Assembly (NCBI RefSeq): GCF_001927245.1
Contig: NZ_MJUX01000011.1
Location: 1-64,000 of the forward strand
From: Acuticoccus yangtzensis
GTDB taxonomy: Bacteria > Pseudomonadota > Alphaproteobacteria > Rhizobiales > Amorphaceae
DNA length: 64,000 nucleotides
Reading direction: 5' to 3'
In this document: piece after piece, positions 18,906-27,352 of the stretch
Layout of the letters: each line of letters begins with the position of its first letter
Position numbering within the stretch: position 1 is the stretch's first letter
Notes under the pieces: model-generated
Told to the model about the DNA's origin: nothing
Database searches by the model: none
The model's input: the letters and a program-made list of their open reading frames with translations, nothing else
Translations under genes and position numbers: made by a program

Positions 18906-18928
18906 TTAGCTTCGCGTTAATCTGAGTC
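18906..18928 (+). promoter_or_regulatory. CtrA-type binding site with adjoining GANTC methylation site upstream of sciP
   Basis: TTAG at 18906-18909 and TTAA at 18917-18920 are separated by exactly 7 bases, one mismatch from the CtrA consensus TTAA-N7-TTAA. GAGTC at 18924-18928 is a CcrM target (GANTC). They lie ~50 bases before the sciP ATG. CtrA activation of sciP is established in Caulobacter, so this site is likely functional. Confidence 0.65.
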
Positions 18929-18973
18929 GCGGCTTATCGTGAGAACAAGAAGTTGGGCGTATGTCGAGGCGTC

Positions 18974-19249
18974 ATGTCTGAGTATCCACAGCCGCGTTAC
19001 CGTTATGTCATCGGCCCCGATGGCACCCCCCTCACCTTGGCGGACCTTCCCCCCAAGGACACCAAGCGCTGGGTGATCCGCCGCAAGGCCGAGGTCGTCG
19101 CGGCGGTCCGCGGCGGCCTGTTGTCCATGGACGAGGCGTGCGAGCGCTACACCCTGACGGTCGAGGAATTCCTGTCATGGAATGCGCTGATCGACCGTCA
19201 CGGTCTGGCCGGCTTGCGGGCCACCAAGGTGCAGCAATACCGCGCCTGA
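18974..19249 (+). CDS. sciP: CtrA inhibitor SciP (DUF1153)
   Basis: A 91-residue helix-turn-helix protein from the ATG at 18974, giving MSEYPQPRYRYVIGPDG; an upstream in-frame start adds seven unconserved residues. The conserved core (LADLPPKDTKRWVIRRKAE, then VRGGLLSMDEACERY and FLSWNALIDRHG) is characteristic of alphaproteobacterial SciP. In Caulobacter SciP binds CtrA at target promoters and blocks activation, restricting CtrA output to part of the cell cycle. A CtrA-like box is upstream and an intrinsic terminator downstream, so this is a single-gene unit. Confidence 0.93.
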   Translation: MSEYPQPRYRYVIGPDGTPLTLADLPPKDTKRWVIRRKAEVVAAVRGGLLSMDEACERYTLTVEEFLSWNALIDRHGLAGLRATKVQQYRA

Positions 19250-19294
19250 GCGCGTGACACATGGGCCGGACCTCACGGGCTGGCCGAACAAAGG

Positions 19295-19318
19295 AGGGCC
19301 GGATCGCGGCCCTTTTTT
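19295..19318 (+). terminator. Intrinsic terminator of sciP
   Basis: AGGGCCG at 19295-19301 pairs perfectly with CGGCCCT at 19307-19313, followed by a run of T. It is 46 bases past the sciP stop and the clearest Rho-independent terminator in the window. Confidence 0.88.
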
Positions 19319-19354
19319 GTGCCTGCCTCTATGCGCCGGAAACGGACGCGCCCG

Positions 19355-20218
19355 TCAGGCGGAAATCTCCACCGTCTCAAGGGCGCGCACGGTCGTCCCG
19401 TCCCGGCCGATACCGCGGCGCGTCAGGTGAACGCTGCGCTGGTCGGTGTCGATGTCGATCATCGCCCACGCCCCCGGCGGATGGTGCGATCCGTCCGACG
19501 ACGCGGACGGCACACCCACCACGGCGGCCCGGCCGCGTGGCGTCTCGATATGGGTCAGAGACGGCTTGTGGGTGTGGCCGTGAAGCACCAGGTCGGCACA
19601 TCCCGCAGCCAGCACCTCGCGCACCGCCTTCACGTCCGTGAGGCCGCGTCGTCCGGACGCCAGATCGCTGTCCGGCGGATGATGGATCATCACCACCTTG
19701 AAGGCGTCGTCGTGCCGGTCGAGCAGCGCGGCGAGACTGCCGAGCTGCGCCTCCCCCACCCGCCCGCAGGCCATCAAAGGCGGCGTTGCCACGGCGGTCG
19801 AGACGCCGATGAGCGCCACCGCCCCAAGCCGCCGCGCGAACGGAAACTGGCCGCCCGGAATGTAGGGCCCGTAAGCCTGCACCGCCCGCCCCGCCGCGCC
19901 CGGCACATAGGCGTCGTGATTGCCCAGAATGACGCTGACCCGCTGCGGCGGCCCCAGCCGGTCCAGCCACGCCCGCGCCGCCTGCACCTCCGCATCGGTC
20001 GCGACGTTCACGAGATCGCCGGTCACGCAATAATGGCTGGGATTTTGGGCGCGCATGTCGGCAAGCAGCCGCTCGAGCACGTCTTGGCCGAGCGCGGCCT
20101 TGCGGTTTTTTACCCAGTTCGCGTACCCGAAGGCCCGCTTGGACAGGAGCTCCCCCACACTCGGCTTCGGAAAGGGGCTGAGGTGCGGATCGGACAGGTG
20201 AGCCAGTCTTATGCGCAT
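19355..20218 (-). CDS. Calcineurin-like metallophosphoesterase
   Basis: A 287-residue enzyme starting at ATG 20218 (MRIRLAHLSDPHL); the frame is open 20 codons further but without family resemblance. Di-metal ligands are visible as LSDPHL (D-x-H), CVTGDLVN (GD), ILGNHDAY (GNHD), MIHHPP and LHGHTHKP (GHxH). This pattern belongs to phosphodiesterases related to CpdA. Exact substrate cannot be told: cyclic nucleotides, nucleotides and phospholipid-related esters are all possible. It is convergent with sciP across the terminator. Confidence 0.88.
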   Translation of the reverse strand: MRIRLAHLSDPHLSPFPKPSVGELLSKRAFGYANWVKNRKAALGQDVLERLLADMRAQNPSHYCVTGDLVNVATDAEVQAARAWLDRLGPPQRVSVILGNHDAYVPGAAGRAVQAYGPYIPGGQFPFARRLGAVALIGVSTAVATPPLMACGRVGEAQLGSLAALLDRHDDAFKVVMIHHPPDSDLASGRRGLTDVKAVREVLAAGCADLVLHGHTHKPSLTHIETPRGRAAVVGVPSASSDGSHHPPGAWAMIDIDTDQRSVHLTRRGIGRDGTTVRALETVEISA

Positions 20219-20357
20219 GATCGTCCTTGCACGGCGCCTCGCGACGCCGCACCCATGCCGTGATCGACGCGGCCCCACCGCGACCCCGTCCGTTTGGTGA
20301 ACTTTCTGCCCCGGGGGGTGACTTGGGCGGATCGGCTTATAAATTCATTCTTATTCA

Positions 20358-20864
20358 TTGATCGATTCGGATATTTTTTGCTGGGAACTGGGGGACAATT
20401 TGGGTCTTTCTCGTGCGCTGCGGTGGCGTGTCGCCGCCCTGATCAAACCGCCTGTGAGCCTTGGTGTTCGACTTATCGTTCGCGATCCGGCTGACAATAT
20501 CCTGCTGGTCCGGCACACTTATACAGGCGGCTGGCACATTCCGGGCGGCGGAGTCGACGTGGGCGAAACCGCCGCCGAAGCCGCCGTGCGCGAATGCCGT
20601 GAGGAAACAGGATACCAGGTCGACGCCCCGCTATCCCTCGTCGGCGTTCACTTCAATCGCAGCTACTCGAACCGCGACCACGTGGTGACCTTCACCGCTC
20701 ACGTGAGCGATCACCTGAGCGAGGCGGCGCTGCGCCCCCAGGCCATCGAGATCGCCGAGGTGATCACGGCGCCGATCAACGACCTGCCGGAGGGGACGAC
20801 CGAGCCCACCCGCCGCCGTCTCGCCGAGGCCTACGAGGGGGTTCCGTCGCGCACCGACTGGTAG
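20358..20864 (+). CDS. NUDIX hydrolase
   Basis: A 168-residue protein with a perfect Nudix box, [20 protein letters not shown] followed by TGY, in the core starting [20 protein letters not shown]. Such enzymes cleave nucleoside diphosphates linked to another group; the substrate is unknown. The first ~25 residues are poorly conserved, and a TTG start further in is possible. The upstream region (20330-20370) is AT-rich and may hold the promoter. Confidence 0.88.
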   Translation: MIDSDIFCWELGDNLGLSRALRWRVAALIKPPVSLGVRLIVRDPADNILLVRHTYTGGWHIPGGGVDVGETAAEAAVRECREETGYQVDAPLSLVGVHFNRSYSNRDHVVTFTAHVSDHLSEAALRPQAIEIAEVITAPINDLPEGTTEPTRRRLAEAYEGVPSRTDW

Positions 20865-20942
20865 GCACGCGCGGTATGGCTGATCAGCCACCGGCTGGAC
20901 ACACCCGCGATACGACATCAAGCCAGGGAAGATCGGAAGAGG

Positions 20943-21016
20943 TGGAGGCGACGGCCGGAATCGAACCGGCGTACACGGATTTGCAGTCCGCTGCGTAACC
21001 ACTCCGCCACGTCGCC
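20943..21016 (-). tRNA. tRNA-Cys (GCA)
   Basis: A 74-base cloverleaf with encoded CCA. The acceptor pairs GGCGACG with CGTCGCC. The anticodon arm GCGGA/TCCGT holds loop CTGCAAA, anticodon GCA, and the T arm is GCCGGTTCGATTCCGGC. Confidence 0.94.
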
Positions 21017-21278
21017 TCAGGACGGCAGCACACCGGCTGCCGCTGAGGGGTCGCATACGCCAAAGCCGCGCGAACCACAAGCCTGACGTCGATTTGAATT
21101 AGCCCATGCACCCTTGGTCCACAAGCTGCCGCAAACGAGGAGCAGCGTCGATGCAGGACCTCTGACAGGGCTTTGAGTTCACCTTTAAAGTGCTTTTCCC
21201 CACACGTGGCGCGCGCTACCTCTCGGCGAGCCGGGTTCTAGCGGCACGCGGCCACAATTCTCGACGAGGGTCACAACC

Positions 21279-23891
21279 ATGACCGATCTGGTCTCCGCCG
21301 AGGCCCGCCTCAGCCCGACGATCCGCGAAGATTGGCAGACCGGCTCGGTGATCGACGTGACGGTCTCCGTCACCCGCCCCATCAACGGCTGGCAGGTGGA
21401 CGTGGACGCCGGGGGAACGATCGTGAATATCTGGAATGCCGTCGTCGTCTCGCGCGAGGGGACGCATTACCGCCTGGCCGCGGCGGACTACAACGAGCAG
21501 ATCCGCGCCGGCACCAGCATCGAGTTCGGCATGCAGATCGACGGGAGCGGCGATTTCCGCCTGCTCGGCGCCGAGATGAACCTCGCCGCGGACGTCGCAG
21601 AGGCCACCGCGACGGATACGCAAGGCCCGGTGACGGCGGACGGCATTCCCCTCCCCCCCGTGTCCGACGGGCCGATCCCGACGCCGGGCGCCGTGCCCCC
21701 GCGCGCCGACCAGGCCAGCCCCGCACAGCCCGCCGGATCGCCGACGCCGCAGCCCGCCCCCGCTGCCCCCGCGCAGGACGGCGGCGGCGGCCCCGCCTTC
21801 ACCCTTTCGGTGTCGTCCCCCACCGTGGTCGAGCCGCAGGGACCGGCCATCGACCTCGAGGCCTTCCCGCCCGGCCCGTTCTCCGCCGACGGTGCCCACA
21901 TCGTCGATTCCACCGGCGCACGGGCCGAGATCAACGGCATCAACTGGTTCGGCTTCGAGACCGAGATCGCCGTGGCGCACGGCCTGTGGGCGCGCAACTG
22001 GCGCGACATGATGGACGACATGAAGTCGCTCGGCTTCAACACCATCCGCATCCCCTTCTCGGGCGATTTCGTGGCGACAGGCGGCGCCAACGTGTCCGGC
22101 GTCGACCTCGGCTTCAACCCCGACCTCGCCGGCCTGACGGGGATGGAGATCCTCGACCGCATCGTCGACTACGCCGACACCATCGGGCTGAAGATCCTGC
22201 TCGACTATCACCGAGGCAAACCGGGCGGCGGGCCGAACGACAACGGCCTATGGTACGGCGACGGACGCACCGAGGCCGACGTCATCCGCGAGTGGCAGAC
22301 GATGGCGGCCCGCTACGGCGACAAGCCCGCGGTGATCGGCGCGGACCTGATGAACGAGCCGCACATGGCCACCTGGGGCGACGGCTCGGCGACCGACTGG
22401 GGCGCCGCCGCAGGCCGCATCGGTAACGCCGTGCTTCAGGCCGCGCCGGACTGGCTGATCGTCGTCGAAGGCGTCTCCGTCTACGAGGGCGACCCCTATT
22501 GGTGGGGCGGCAACCTGCAGGGCGTGGCCGATCACCCGGTGCGCCTCGCCGACCCGTCCAAGCTCGTCTACTCGATCCACGACTATCCGCCGTCGGTCTT
22601 CAACCAGCCCTGGTTCAGCGACGGGCGCAGCCTTCCCGAGGTCTGGGACAAGAACTGGGGCTACATCGTCAAAGAGGGGATCGCGCCGGTTCTCGTCGGC
22701 GAGTGGGGCAGCTTCCTCGCCACCGCAGCCGACCGCGCCTGGGCCGGTGAGCTCGCGGACTATATGCGCGACCTCGGGACGCCCTGGTTCTGGTGGTCGC
22801 TCAACCCCAACTCCGGCGACACCGGCGGCCTCTTCGCCGATGATTGGACCACCGTGCGCCCGGAGGTGCTCACCGTCCTCGATCCCTTTCTGGACGAGAC
22901 GCGGCCCGCCATCGCCCTCGACGCCTCCGCCTCGTCCACCGACGCGACCTTCGTGGTCTCGCTGGATGCGCCGGCGCAAAGCGACATCCTGATCAAATAT
23001 GCCACGACCGACGGGACCGCCGAGGCGGGCAAGGACTATGTCCCCGTCGCCGGCAGCGTCATCTTCACCGCCGGTACAATGGACGCCACCATCAACGTGC
23101 CGATCCTGCCCGACGTCGATCCCGAGGGCGACGAGTTCTTCTACCTGGTTCTCGGCGCAGGCAGTGGCTCGCAGGCGTCCGGCACCGCCGTGATCACCGA
23201 GGACGGCGCCGCCGGTGACCGCACCGCCAGTCGCAGGCCGGCTCTTCCGACGCTGGATGTCGCAGGCACCGTCTTCGCCGAGGGCGCCGACCATGCCCAG
23301 TTCCGCATCGTCCTCTCCGCCCCGACCGACCGCGACATCGACTTCGACTTCCGCATTCGGGCCGAGGACGGGTCCTATGCGCCGGGTTCGGCCGTGATCC
23401 CGGCCGGCAGCCGCGAGGCGATCCTGGAGGTGCCGGTGGACGCAGAGACGGGCCGCCGCTTCACCCTGGAGCTGACCGCCGCCGACGGCGCCGCCATCCG
23501 CGACGGGCAGGCGACCGCGCGCATGGCCGATCCGGGGCCGGTCGCCACCGCCTCAGGCGCATCGCCCACGGCCGAGACGCAGCTCACCATCGACCTGATC
23601 CTCGAGAAGGACTGGGGCAGCGGCGCGCTCTTCAACGTCATCCTGAAGAACATCTCCGACCAGCCCGTCAGCGCCTGGTCGCTCGCCATGGATCTGCCCT
23701 TCGACATCGCCGAAATCTGGGACGCGGGCGTGGTCTCGGACGTCGGTGACCGCGTGACGCTGCAGAACGAGGCGTGGAACGGCACCATCGCGCCCGGCGA
23801 GGCGATCCATTTCGGGTTCATCTCCACGGCCGGCGAAATCCTGCTGAACCAGATCATTTCCGGAGCCGACTTCGCGCTGGTTGTTCAATAA
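21279..23891 (+). CDS. Multidomain GH5 glycoside hydrolase (cellulase-like) with CBM2-like and Calx-beta modules
   Basis: An 870-residue protein. Residues 5-105 resemble a family 2 carbohydrate-binding module, 120-175 are a Pro-rich linker, and 195-530 form a GH5 barrel. Two Calx-beta-like domains (~545-640 and ~660-745) follow, then a second CBM2-like module (765-870). In the GH5 part the proton donor is Glu360 in DLMNEPHMATWG and the nucleophile Glu475 in VLVGEWGSF; HRGKPGG and SIHDYPP also fit cellulases. There is no Sec or Tat signal (it begins MTDLVSAEARLSP), so export by a type I system, possibly the one at the start of the window, is a reasonable inference. The likely substrate is beta-1,4-glucan. 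It is monocistronic and follows tRNA-Cys. Confidence 0.88.
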   Translation: MTDLVSAEARLSPTIREDWQTGSVIDVTVSVTRPINGWQVDVDAGGTIVNIWNAVVVSREGTHYRLAAADYNEQIRAGTSIEFGMQIDGSGDFRLLGAEMNLAADVAEATATDTQGPVTADGIPLPPVSDGPIPTPGAVPPRADQASPAQPAGSPTPQPAPAAPAQDGGGGPAFTLSVSSPTVVEPQGPAIDLEAFPPGPFSADGAHIVDSTGARAEINGINWFGFETEIAVAHGLWARNWRDMMDDMKSLGFNTIRIPFSGDFVATGGANVSGVDLGFNPDLAGLTGMEILDRIVDYADTIGLKILLDYHRGKPGGGPNDNGLWYGDGRTEADVIREWQTMAARYGDKPAVIGADLMNEPHMATWGDGSATDWGAAAGRIGNAVLQAAPDWLIVVEGVSVYEGDPYWWGGNLQGVADHPVRLADPSKLVYSIHDYPPSVFNQPWFSDGRSLPEVWDKNWGYIVKEGIAPVLVGEWGSFLATAADRAWAGELADYMRDLGTPWFWWSLNPNSGDTGGLFADDWTTVRPEVLTVLDPFLDETRPAIALDASASSTDATFVVSLDAPAQSDILIKYATTDGTAEAGKDYVPVAGSVIFTAGTMDATINVPILPDVDPEGDEFFYLVLGAGSGSQASGTAVITEDGAAGDRTASRRPALPTLDVAGTVFAEGADHAQFRIVLSAPTDRDIDFDFRIRAEDGSYAPGSAVIPAGSREAILEVPVDAETGRRFTLELTAADGAAIRDGQATARMADPGPVATASGASPTAETQLTIDLILEKDWGSGALFNVILKNISDQPVSAWSLAMDLPFDIAEIWDAGVVSDVGDRVTLQNEAWNGTIAPGEAIHFGFISTAGEILLNQIISGADFALVVQ

Positions 23892-23940
23892 TCGCGCAAT
23901 ATCTGATGAACGGATAGGCGCACCATGCGTTGTGTGGGGA

Positions 23941-23960
23941 CGGCGGGCAGCGGCCCGCCG
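23941..23960 (+). terminator. Perfect GC hairpin after the GH5 gene
   Basis: CGGCGGGC at 23941-23948 pairs with GCCCGCCG at 23953-23960 over a four-base loop, 50 bases past the GH5 stop. No U-run follows, so termination is probable but not certain. Confidence 0.45.
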
Positions 23961-24037
23961 AAGACCATCCCATGACCACAGGCCGGGACCCCGAACCGGG
24001 ACCCGCCGGCCGCTGGTCCGAACGCTTGGAGCGCTCG

Positions 24038-24256
24038 ATGAACACGACCAATACGATCATCACCATCATCATCGTGGCCTTGATCGCGGCCGGAGGCGCC
24101 TACACCCTCGGCTACTTCGACGAGACGCCGATGGAGCAGTCCGGCGAGGCGATCGACAACGCCGCCGACAATGCGGCGGATGCTGCGGACGATGCCGCCG
24201 ACGCGGCCGGTGACGCCGCCGATGCGGCCGCCGACGCCGTCCAGCCGGCCAACTGA
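24038..24256 (+). CDS. Small membrane-anchored Ala/Asp repeat protein
   Basis: A 72-residue protein from ATG 24038, with GGAG at a workable distance; the frame is open further upstream. It begins MNTTNTIITIIIVALIAAGG, one clear membrane segment. After a short linker come repeated three- to four-residue steps of the type AADNAAD, DAADDAAD and DAADAAADA up to the C-terminus, predicting a long acidic helix. No positive charge is present in the tail. I recognise no family. Gene-like features are the membrane helix, in-frame repeat and spacing; function is unknown. It lies between the GH5 hydrolase and a LOG-family gene. Confidence 0.6.
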   Translation: MNTTNTIITIIIVALIAAGGAYTLGYFDETPMEQSGEAIDNAADNAADAADDAADAAGDAADAAADAVQPAN

Positions 24257-24343
24257 GGCCGCACGGTAGCGCGCAGGTGCACCCCTTTGAGGCGCCGAAC
24301 GATTTCGTCGCGCGGCGCCGATCTCCGTGGTAGCTTTGGCGCC

Positions 24344-24946
24344 ATGAACGGAATGAAAAGCGTCTGTGTCTATTGCGGGTCTGCCACGGGGCACGACCCG
24401 CGCTTCGCCGCCGCGGCGGACGAGCTCGGGACCGCCCTCGCGCGCGCCTCGATCACCCTCGTCTATGGCGGTGGTTCACTCGGCCTGATGGGACGGATCG
24501 CCCATAAGGTGCTTCAGGAAGGCGGCCATGTGGTCGGCATCATCCCGCGCTTCCTGCACGACCGGGAAGTGATGCTGACCGAGGTGAGCGAGCTCATCAT
24601 CACCGAGGACATGCACGAGCGCAAACGCCTCATGTTCGAGCGCGCGGACGGGTTCGTCGCTCTTCCCGGCGGCATCGGCACGCTGGAAGAGGTCGTCGAG
24701 ATGATGACCTGGTCGCAGCTCGGGCGGCACGAAAAGCCCATCGTTCTCGCCAATGTGGCGGACTTTTGGGCTCCGCTCAACGCGCTCATCACCCACATGC
24801 TGGATGCCGGCTTCATCCGCCCCGGCTGGGACGTCTCCTACGACGTGGCGGACGAGATCGCCGACGTGGTGCCCATCCTCATCGAGCGGCAGAGGGCGCT
24901 GGCGGCGGAGCGCACCCCCCAGGAGGCGATGCTCCGCCGGCTCTGA
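24344..24946 (+). CDS. LOG-family protein (nucleotide 5'-monophosphate phosphoribohydrolase)
   Basis: About 200 residues, starting at ATG 24344 or 24353 just before KSVCVYCGSATGHDPRFA. The family nucleotide-binding motif PGGIGTLEE and the preceding MHERKRLMFERADGFVALPG are intact, as is the glycine-rich LVYGGGSLGLMG. LOG proteins split nucleoside monophosphates into base and ribose 5-phosphate, in plants activating cytokinins; bacterial members probably act in nucleotide turnover. Often annotated as TIGR00730 or a lysine decarboxylase-like protein, the latter being a misnomer. Confidence 0.92.
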   Translation: MNGMKSVCVYCGSATGHDPRFAAAADELGTALARASITLVYGGGSLGLMGRIAHKVLQEGGHVVGIIPRFLHDREVMLTEVSELIITEDMHERKRLMFERADGFVALPGGIGTLEEVVEMMTWSQLGRHEKPIVLANVADFWAPLNALITHMLDAGFIRPGWDVSYDVADEIADVVPILIERQRALAAERTPQEAMLRRL

Positions 24947-25025
24947 AGCGCCCGAGAAACGGTCGGCGAGCAGCGGACGACCCGGCCGTGTCAGCCGAAC
25001 GATCCTGATCGGCCGGCAGGCCGTG

Positions 25026-26381
25026 TCAGCCGAACGACCATGTGGTCGTCGGCGCGCCGTCCGGCCCTTTGCCGTCCTTCAGGACGATGCCTTCGGCGGC
25101 GAGCTGATCGCGGATGGCGTCAGCGCGGGTGAAATCCTTCGCGGCGCGCGCGGCGAGGCGTTCGGCCAGCAGCGCATCGACGTCGAGGGACAGGCCCGCC
25201 GCCTTCTGCGCCTCGTCGCGCTCCTCCCGCGCCCGCACACGCCCAAGGTCGATGCCCATGAGCGCCGCACTGGCGGCAAGGCCGGGCGCAGAGGTGCGCG
25301 CCATTTCGCCCAGCCGCGCGATGGCGAGAGGCGTGTTCAGATCGTCCGCCAGAGCCGCCACCACCGCGGCATCCGGCTCGCCCTCGGCGCTCTGCGCACC
25401 GGTCCATGCACGCAGCATCGCCCGCGCCTCGTCCAGCCGCCGCGCGGTCCAGTCGATCGGCTGGCGGTACTGCGTCATCAGCATCGCGAGGCGCAGCGTG
25501 TCACCGTCCGCACCGCTCAAAGCCTCGCGGATGGTGATGAAGTTGCCCTCGGATTTCGCCATCTTGCGCCCCTCCACCTGGAGGAAGCCGTTGTGCATCC
25601 ACACCGTCGCCATCTCGTCGTGGCCGAAGGCACAGCACGTTTGCGCGCGCTCGTTCTCGTGGTGCGGAAAGGCGAGGTCGATGCCGCCGCCGTGGATGTC
25701 GAACGCCTCGCCGAGATAGCGATGCGCCATCGCCGAACACTCGATGTGCCATCCCGGACGCCCCGGCACGGCGATCCCGGCGGGGCTCTCCCACCCCGGC
25801 TCGCCCTCCGCCGAGGGCTTCCACAACACGAAGTCCATCGCGTCGCGCTTATAGGGCGCGATGTCGACCCGCGCGCCCGCCAGCATCTCGTCCAGCGACC
25901 GCTTGGAAAGCTGGCCGTACCCCGCGAAGGAGCCGACCGAGAAGAGGACGTGCCCGTCCGCCACATAGGCGTGGCCGCGCTTTACCAGCGCCTCGATCAG
26001 CCTCTTCATCTCGCCGATATTGTCGGTCGCGCGCGGCTCCACGGTGGGCGGCAGGCACCCCACCGCCTCGATGTCGGCGTGGAAGTCGGCCAGCGTCGCT
26101 TCCGTCAGGTCGCGGATGGAGATGCCCCGCTCCGCCGCACGGGCGTTGATCTTGTCGTCCACGTCGGTCACGTTGCGCACATAGGTGACCGCGTCCTCGC
26201 CGTAAGCGGACCGCAACAGCCTGAACAGCACGTCGAACACCAGGATCGGCCGCAGATTTCCGATATGGGCGAAGTCGTAAACGGTGGGCCCGCAGACGTA
26301 GAGCCGCACGTTGTCAGCCTCCCGCGGGACGAAGGGGGCTTTGCGGCGCGAACGTGTGTCGTAGAGGGCAATCTCGATCAT
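25026..26381 (-). CDS. cysS: Cysteinyl-tRNA synthetase
   Basis: A 451-residue class I synthetase from ATG 26381 ([17 protein letters not shown]). The zinc and ATP-binding segment [19 protein letters not shown] carries the HIGH-equivalent HIGN. The second signature is KMAKSEGNF, and the Zn-binding His/Cys segment is [14 protein letters not shown]. The C-terminal anticodon-binding part is shorter than in E. coli, as in other alphaproteobacterial enzymes. It charges tRNA-Cys, whose gene lies ~4 kb away. It is convergent with the LOG gene. Confidence 0.96.
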   Translation of the reverse strand: MIEIALYDTRSRRKAPFVPREADNVRLYVCGPTVYDFAHIGNLRPILVFDVLFRLLRSAYGEDAVTYVRNVTDVDDKINARAAERGISIRDLTEATLADFHADIEAVGCLPPTVEPRATDNIGEMKRLIEALVKRGHAYVADGHVLFSVGSFAGYGQLSKRSLDEMLAGARVDIAPYKRDAMDFVLWKPSAEGEPGWESPAGIAVPGRPGWHIECSAMAHRYLGEAFDIHGGGIDLAFPHHENERAQTCCAFGHDEMATVWMHNGFLQVEGRKMAKSEGNFITIREALSGADGDTLRLAMLMTQYRQPIDWTARRLDEARAMLRAWTGAQSAEGEPDAAVVAALADDLNTPLAIARLGEMARTSAPGLAASAALMGIDLGRVRAREERDEAQKAAGLSLDVDALLAERLAARAAKDFTRADAIRDQLAAEGIVLKDGKGPDGAPTTTWSFG

Positions 26382-26587
26382 GCCGCCGGGTATCCCGCCG
26401 GCGGACCTTTCGCAAGCACCGGGATTAACGGAGCCGCTAAAATCCGACGCCAAATCCGTGCGCATGCCTATATTGAAGGTGTTGGGATTGCAGCACCCGC
26501 CATTCGCGCGTACACCCGAATCAACGCTCTACACGCTCTGCATGCACGAGTGAGATTGAGTAATTCTAAGTTGAAGGGGTGAGGCCG

Positions 26588-26755
26588 ATGGGGAAGACGG
26601 TCGGCGCCATGGCGGCGCTCTTCGTTCTGACTGTGATGATCGTGGGCCCGGTGTTTCTGGCCGTCAGCAACGCGCAGTCCCATCTATCGACCAGCCGCTG
26701 CGTGGTCGGCGATATCGGATGCGATGTCGTCGAGCACGACGCCTTTCCGGGCTGA
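26588..26755 (+). CDS. Small single-pass membrane protein, hypothetical
   Basis: A 55-residue frame with GAAGGGGTGAGG as ribosome site before ATG 26588. The protein starts MGKTVGAMAALFVLTVMIVG, giving one membrane segment or a signal anchor, and has two Cys in a short tail (RCVVGDIGCDVVEHD). Codon use is normal for the region. No family is recognised. It is divergent from cysS and convergent with the Pmp3 gene. Confidence 0.5.
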   Translation: MGKTVGAMAALFVLTVMIVGPVFLAVSNAQSHLSTSRCVVGDIGCDVVEHDAFPG

Positions 26756-26765
26756 TGAAGCGTAA

Positions 26766-26812
26766 GCCCCGTGTCTCGGGGCCGTGGATCGGCCCCGAAC
26801 GCGACACCGGGC
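26766..26812. terminator. Long two-tier hairpin between convergent small genes
   Basis: The inner stem CGGGGCCG (26777-26784) pairs perfectly with CGGCCCCG (26790-26797). The outer stem GCCCCGTGTC (26766-26775) pairs with GACACCGGGC (26803-26812) with one mismatch. It lies between the small membrane gene and the Pmp3 gene and could terminate both directions, although no U-run is present. Confidence 0.55.
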
Positions 26813-26819
26813 AGACAGC

Positions 26820-26978
26820 TTAGCGCCGGGCGATGATCCACACCGCGTGGATGATGCCGGGGATATAGCCAAGCAACGTCAGAAGAATGTTGAGCCAAAA
26901 TTGAAGGCCCAGGCCGACCTGGAGAAAAACACCCAGGGGCGGCAGCAAAATCGAAAGAAGTACGCGGACGACGTCCAT
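26820..26978 (-). CDS. Pmp3/YqaE family small membrane proteolipid
   Basis: A 52-residue protein from ATG 26978, MDVVRVLLSILLPPLGVFLQ and then VGLGLQFWLNILLTLLGYIP, ending HAVWIIARR. Two hydrophobic helices joined by the conserved LPPLGV/GYIPGIIHA motifs define UPF0057. The family is linked to membrane potential and salt or cold stress in yeast, plants and bacteria; mechanism is unsettled. The longer upstream reading lacks family resemblance. A perfect dyad lies 82 bases upstream. Confidence 0.9.
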   Translation of the reverse strand: MDVVRVLLSILLPPLGVFLQVGLGLQFWLNILLTLLGYIPGIIHAVWIIARR

Positions 26979-27352
26979 GATTGCTCTCCTGTCAGTCTCT
27001 GGCAGAAGAACGATCCAGTCGCGAAAAAGTTCGATGCGAACGCGCTCCTTGCGCATATCTGGTGCAATCGAAATGCATTGCACCATGAACGGCGAGCCGG
27101 ATTACCGGCCATGACACGTGCCGCGGGGCGCTGCGCGGGCGGCAGGCGCTAGGCGCATGGCGGGGCGCTAGGCGGGAGGCGGGGCGCTCCGCGTGGTTCA
27201 CGCGCAGCAGCTCAGTGAGCCGCCGAGCCTCCCGGGGGGCCGCGTCCGCGTTGACGCATCCCCCGCCGCAGCCACCTGGCCGAGCGGGCTCGATGCCCTG
27301 CCCTTCAGCCGAACCCCAATAGCGCGACCCCGCCCAGACGGGGCCGCCCGCC
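26979..27352. other. Intergenic region between ntrC and the Pmp3 gene
   Basis: About 370 bases without a supported gene. It holds a perfect 9-base-arm dyad at 27060-27085 and a patch at ~27120-27190 where GCGGGGCGCT-like steps recur several times. The Pmp3 promoter is expected here. Confidence 0.5.
27060..27085. promoter_or_regulatory. Perfect inverted repeat, candidate operator upstream of Pmp3 gene
   Basis: TGGTGCAAT at 27060-27068 and ATTGCACCA at 27077-27085 are exact inverse copies around an 8-base centre. GGTGC/GCACC arms recall NtrC target half-sites, but their orientation is reversed relative to the GCAC...GGTGC consensus, so the binding protein is unknown. As RNA it would form a hairpin. 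Confidence 0.45.
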
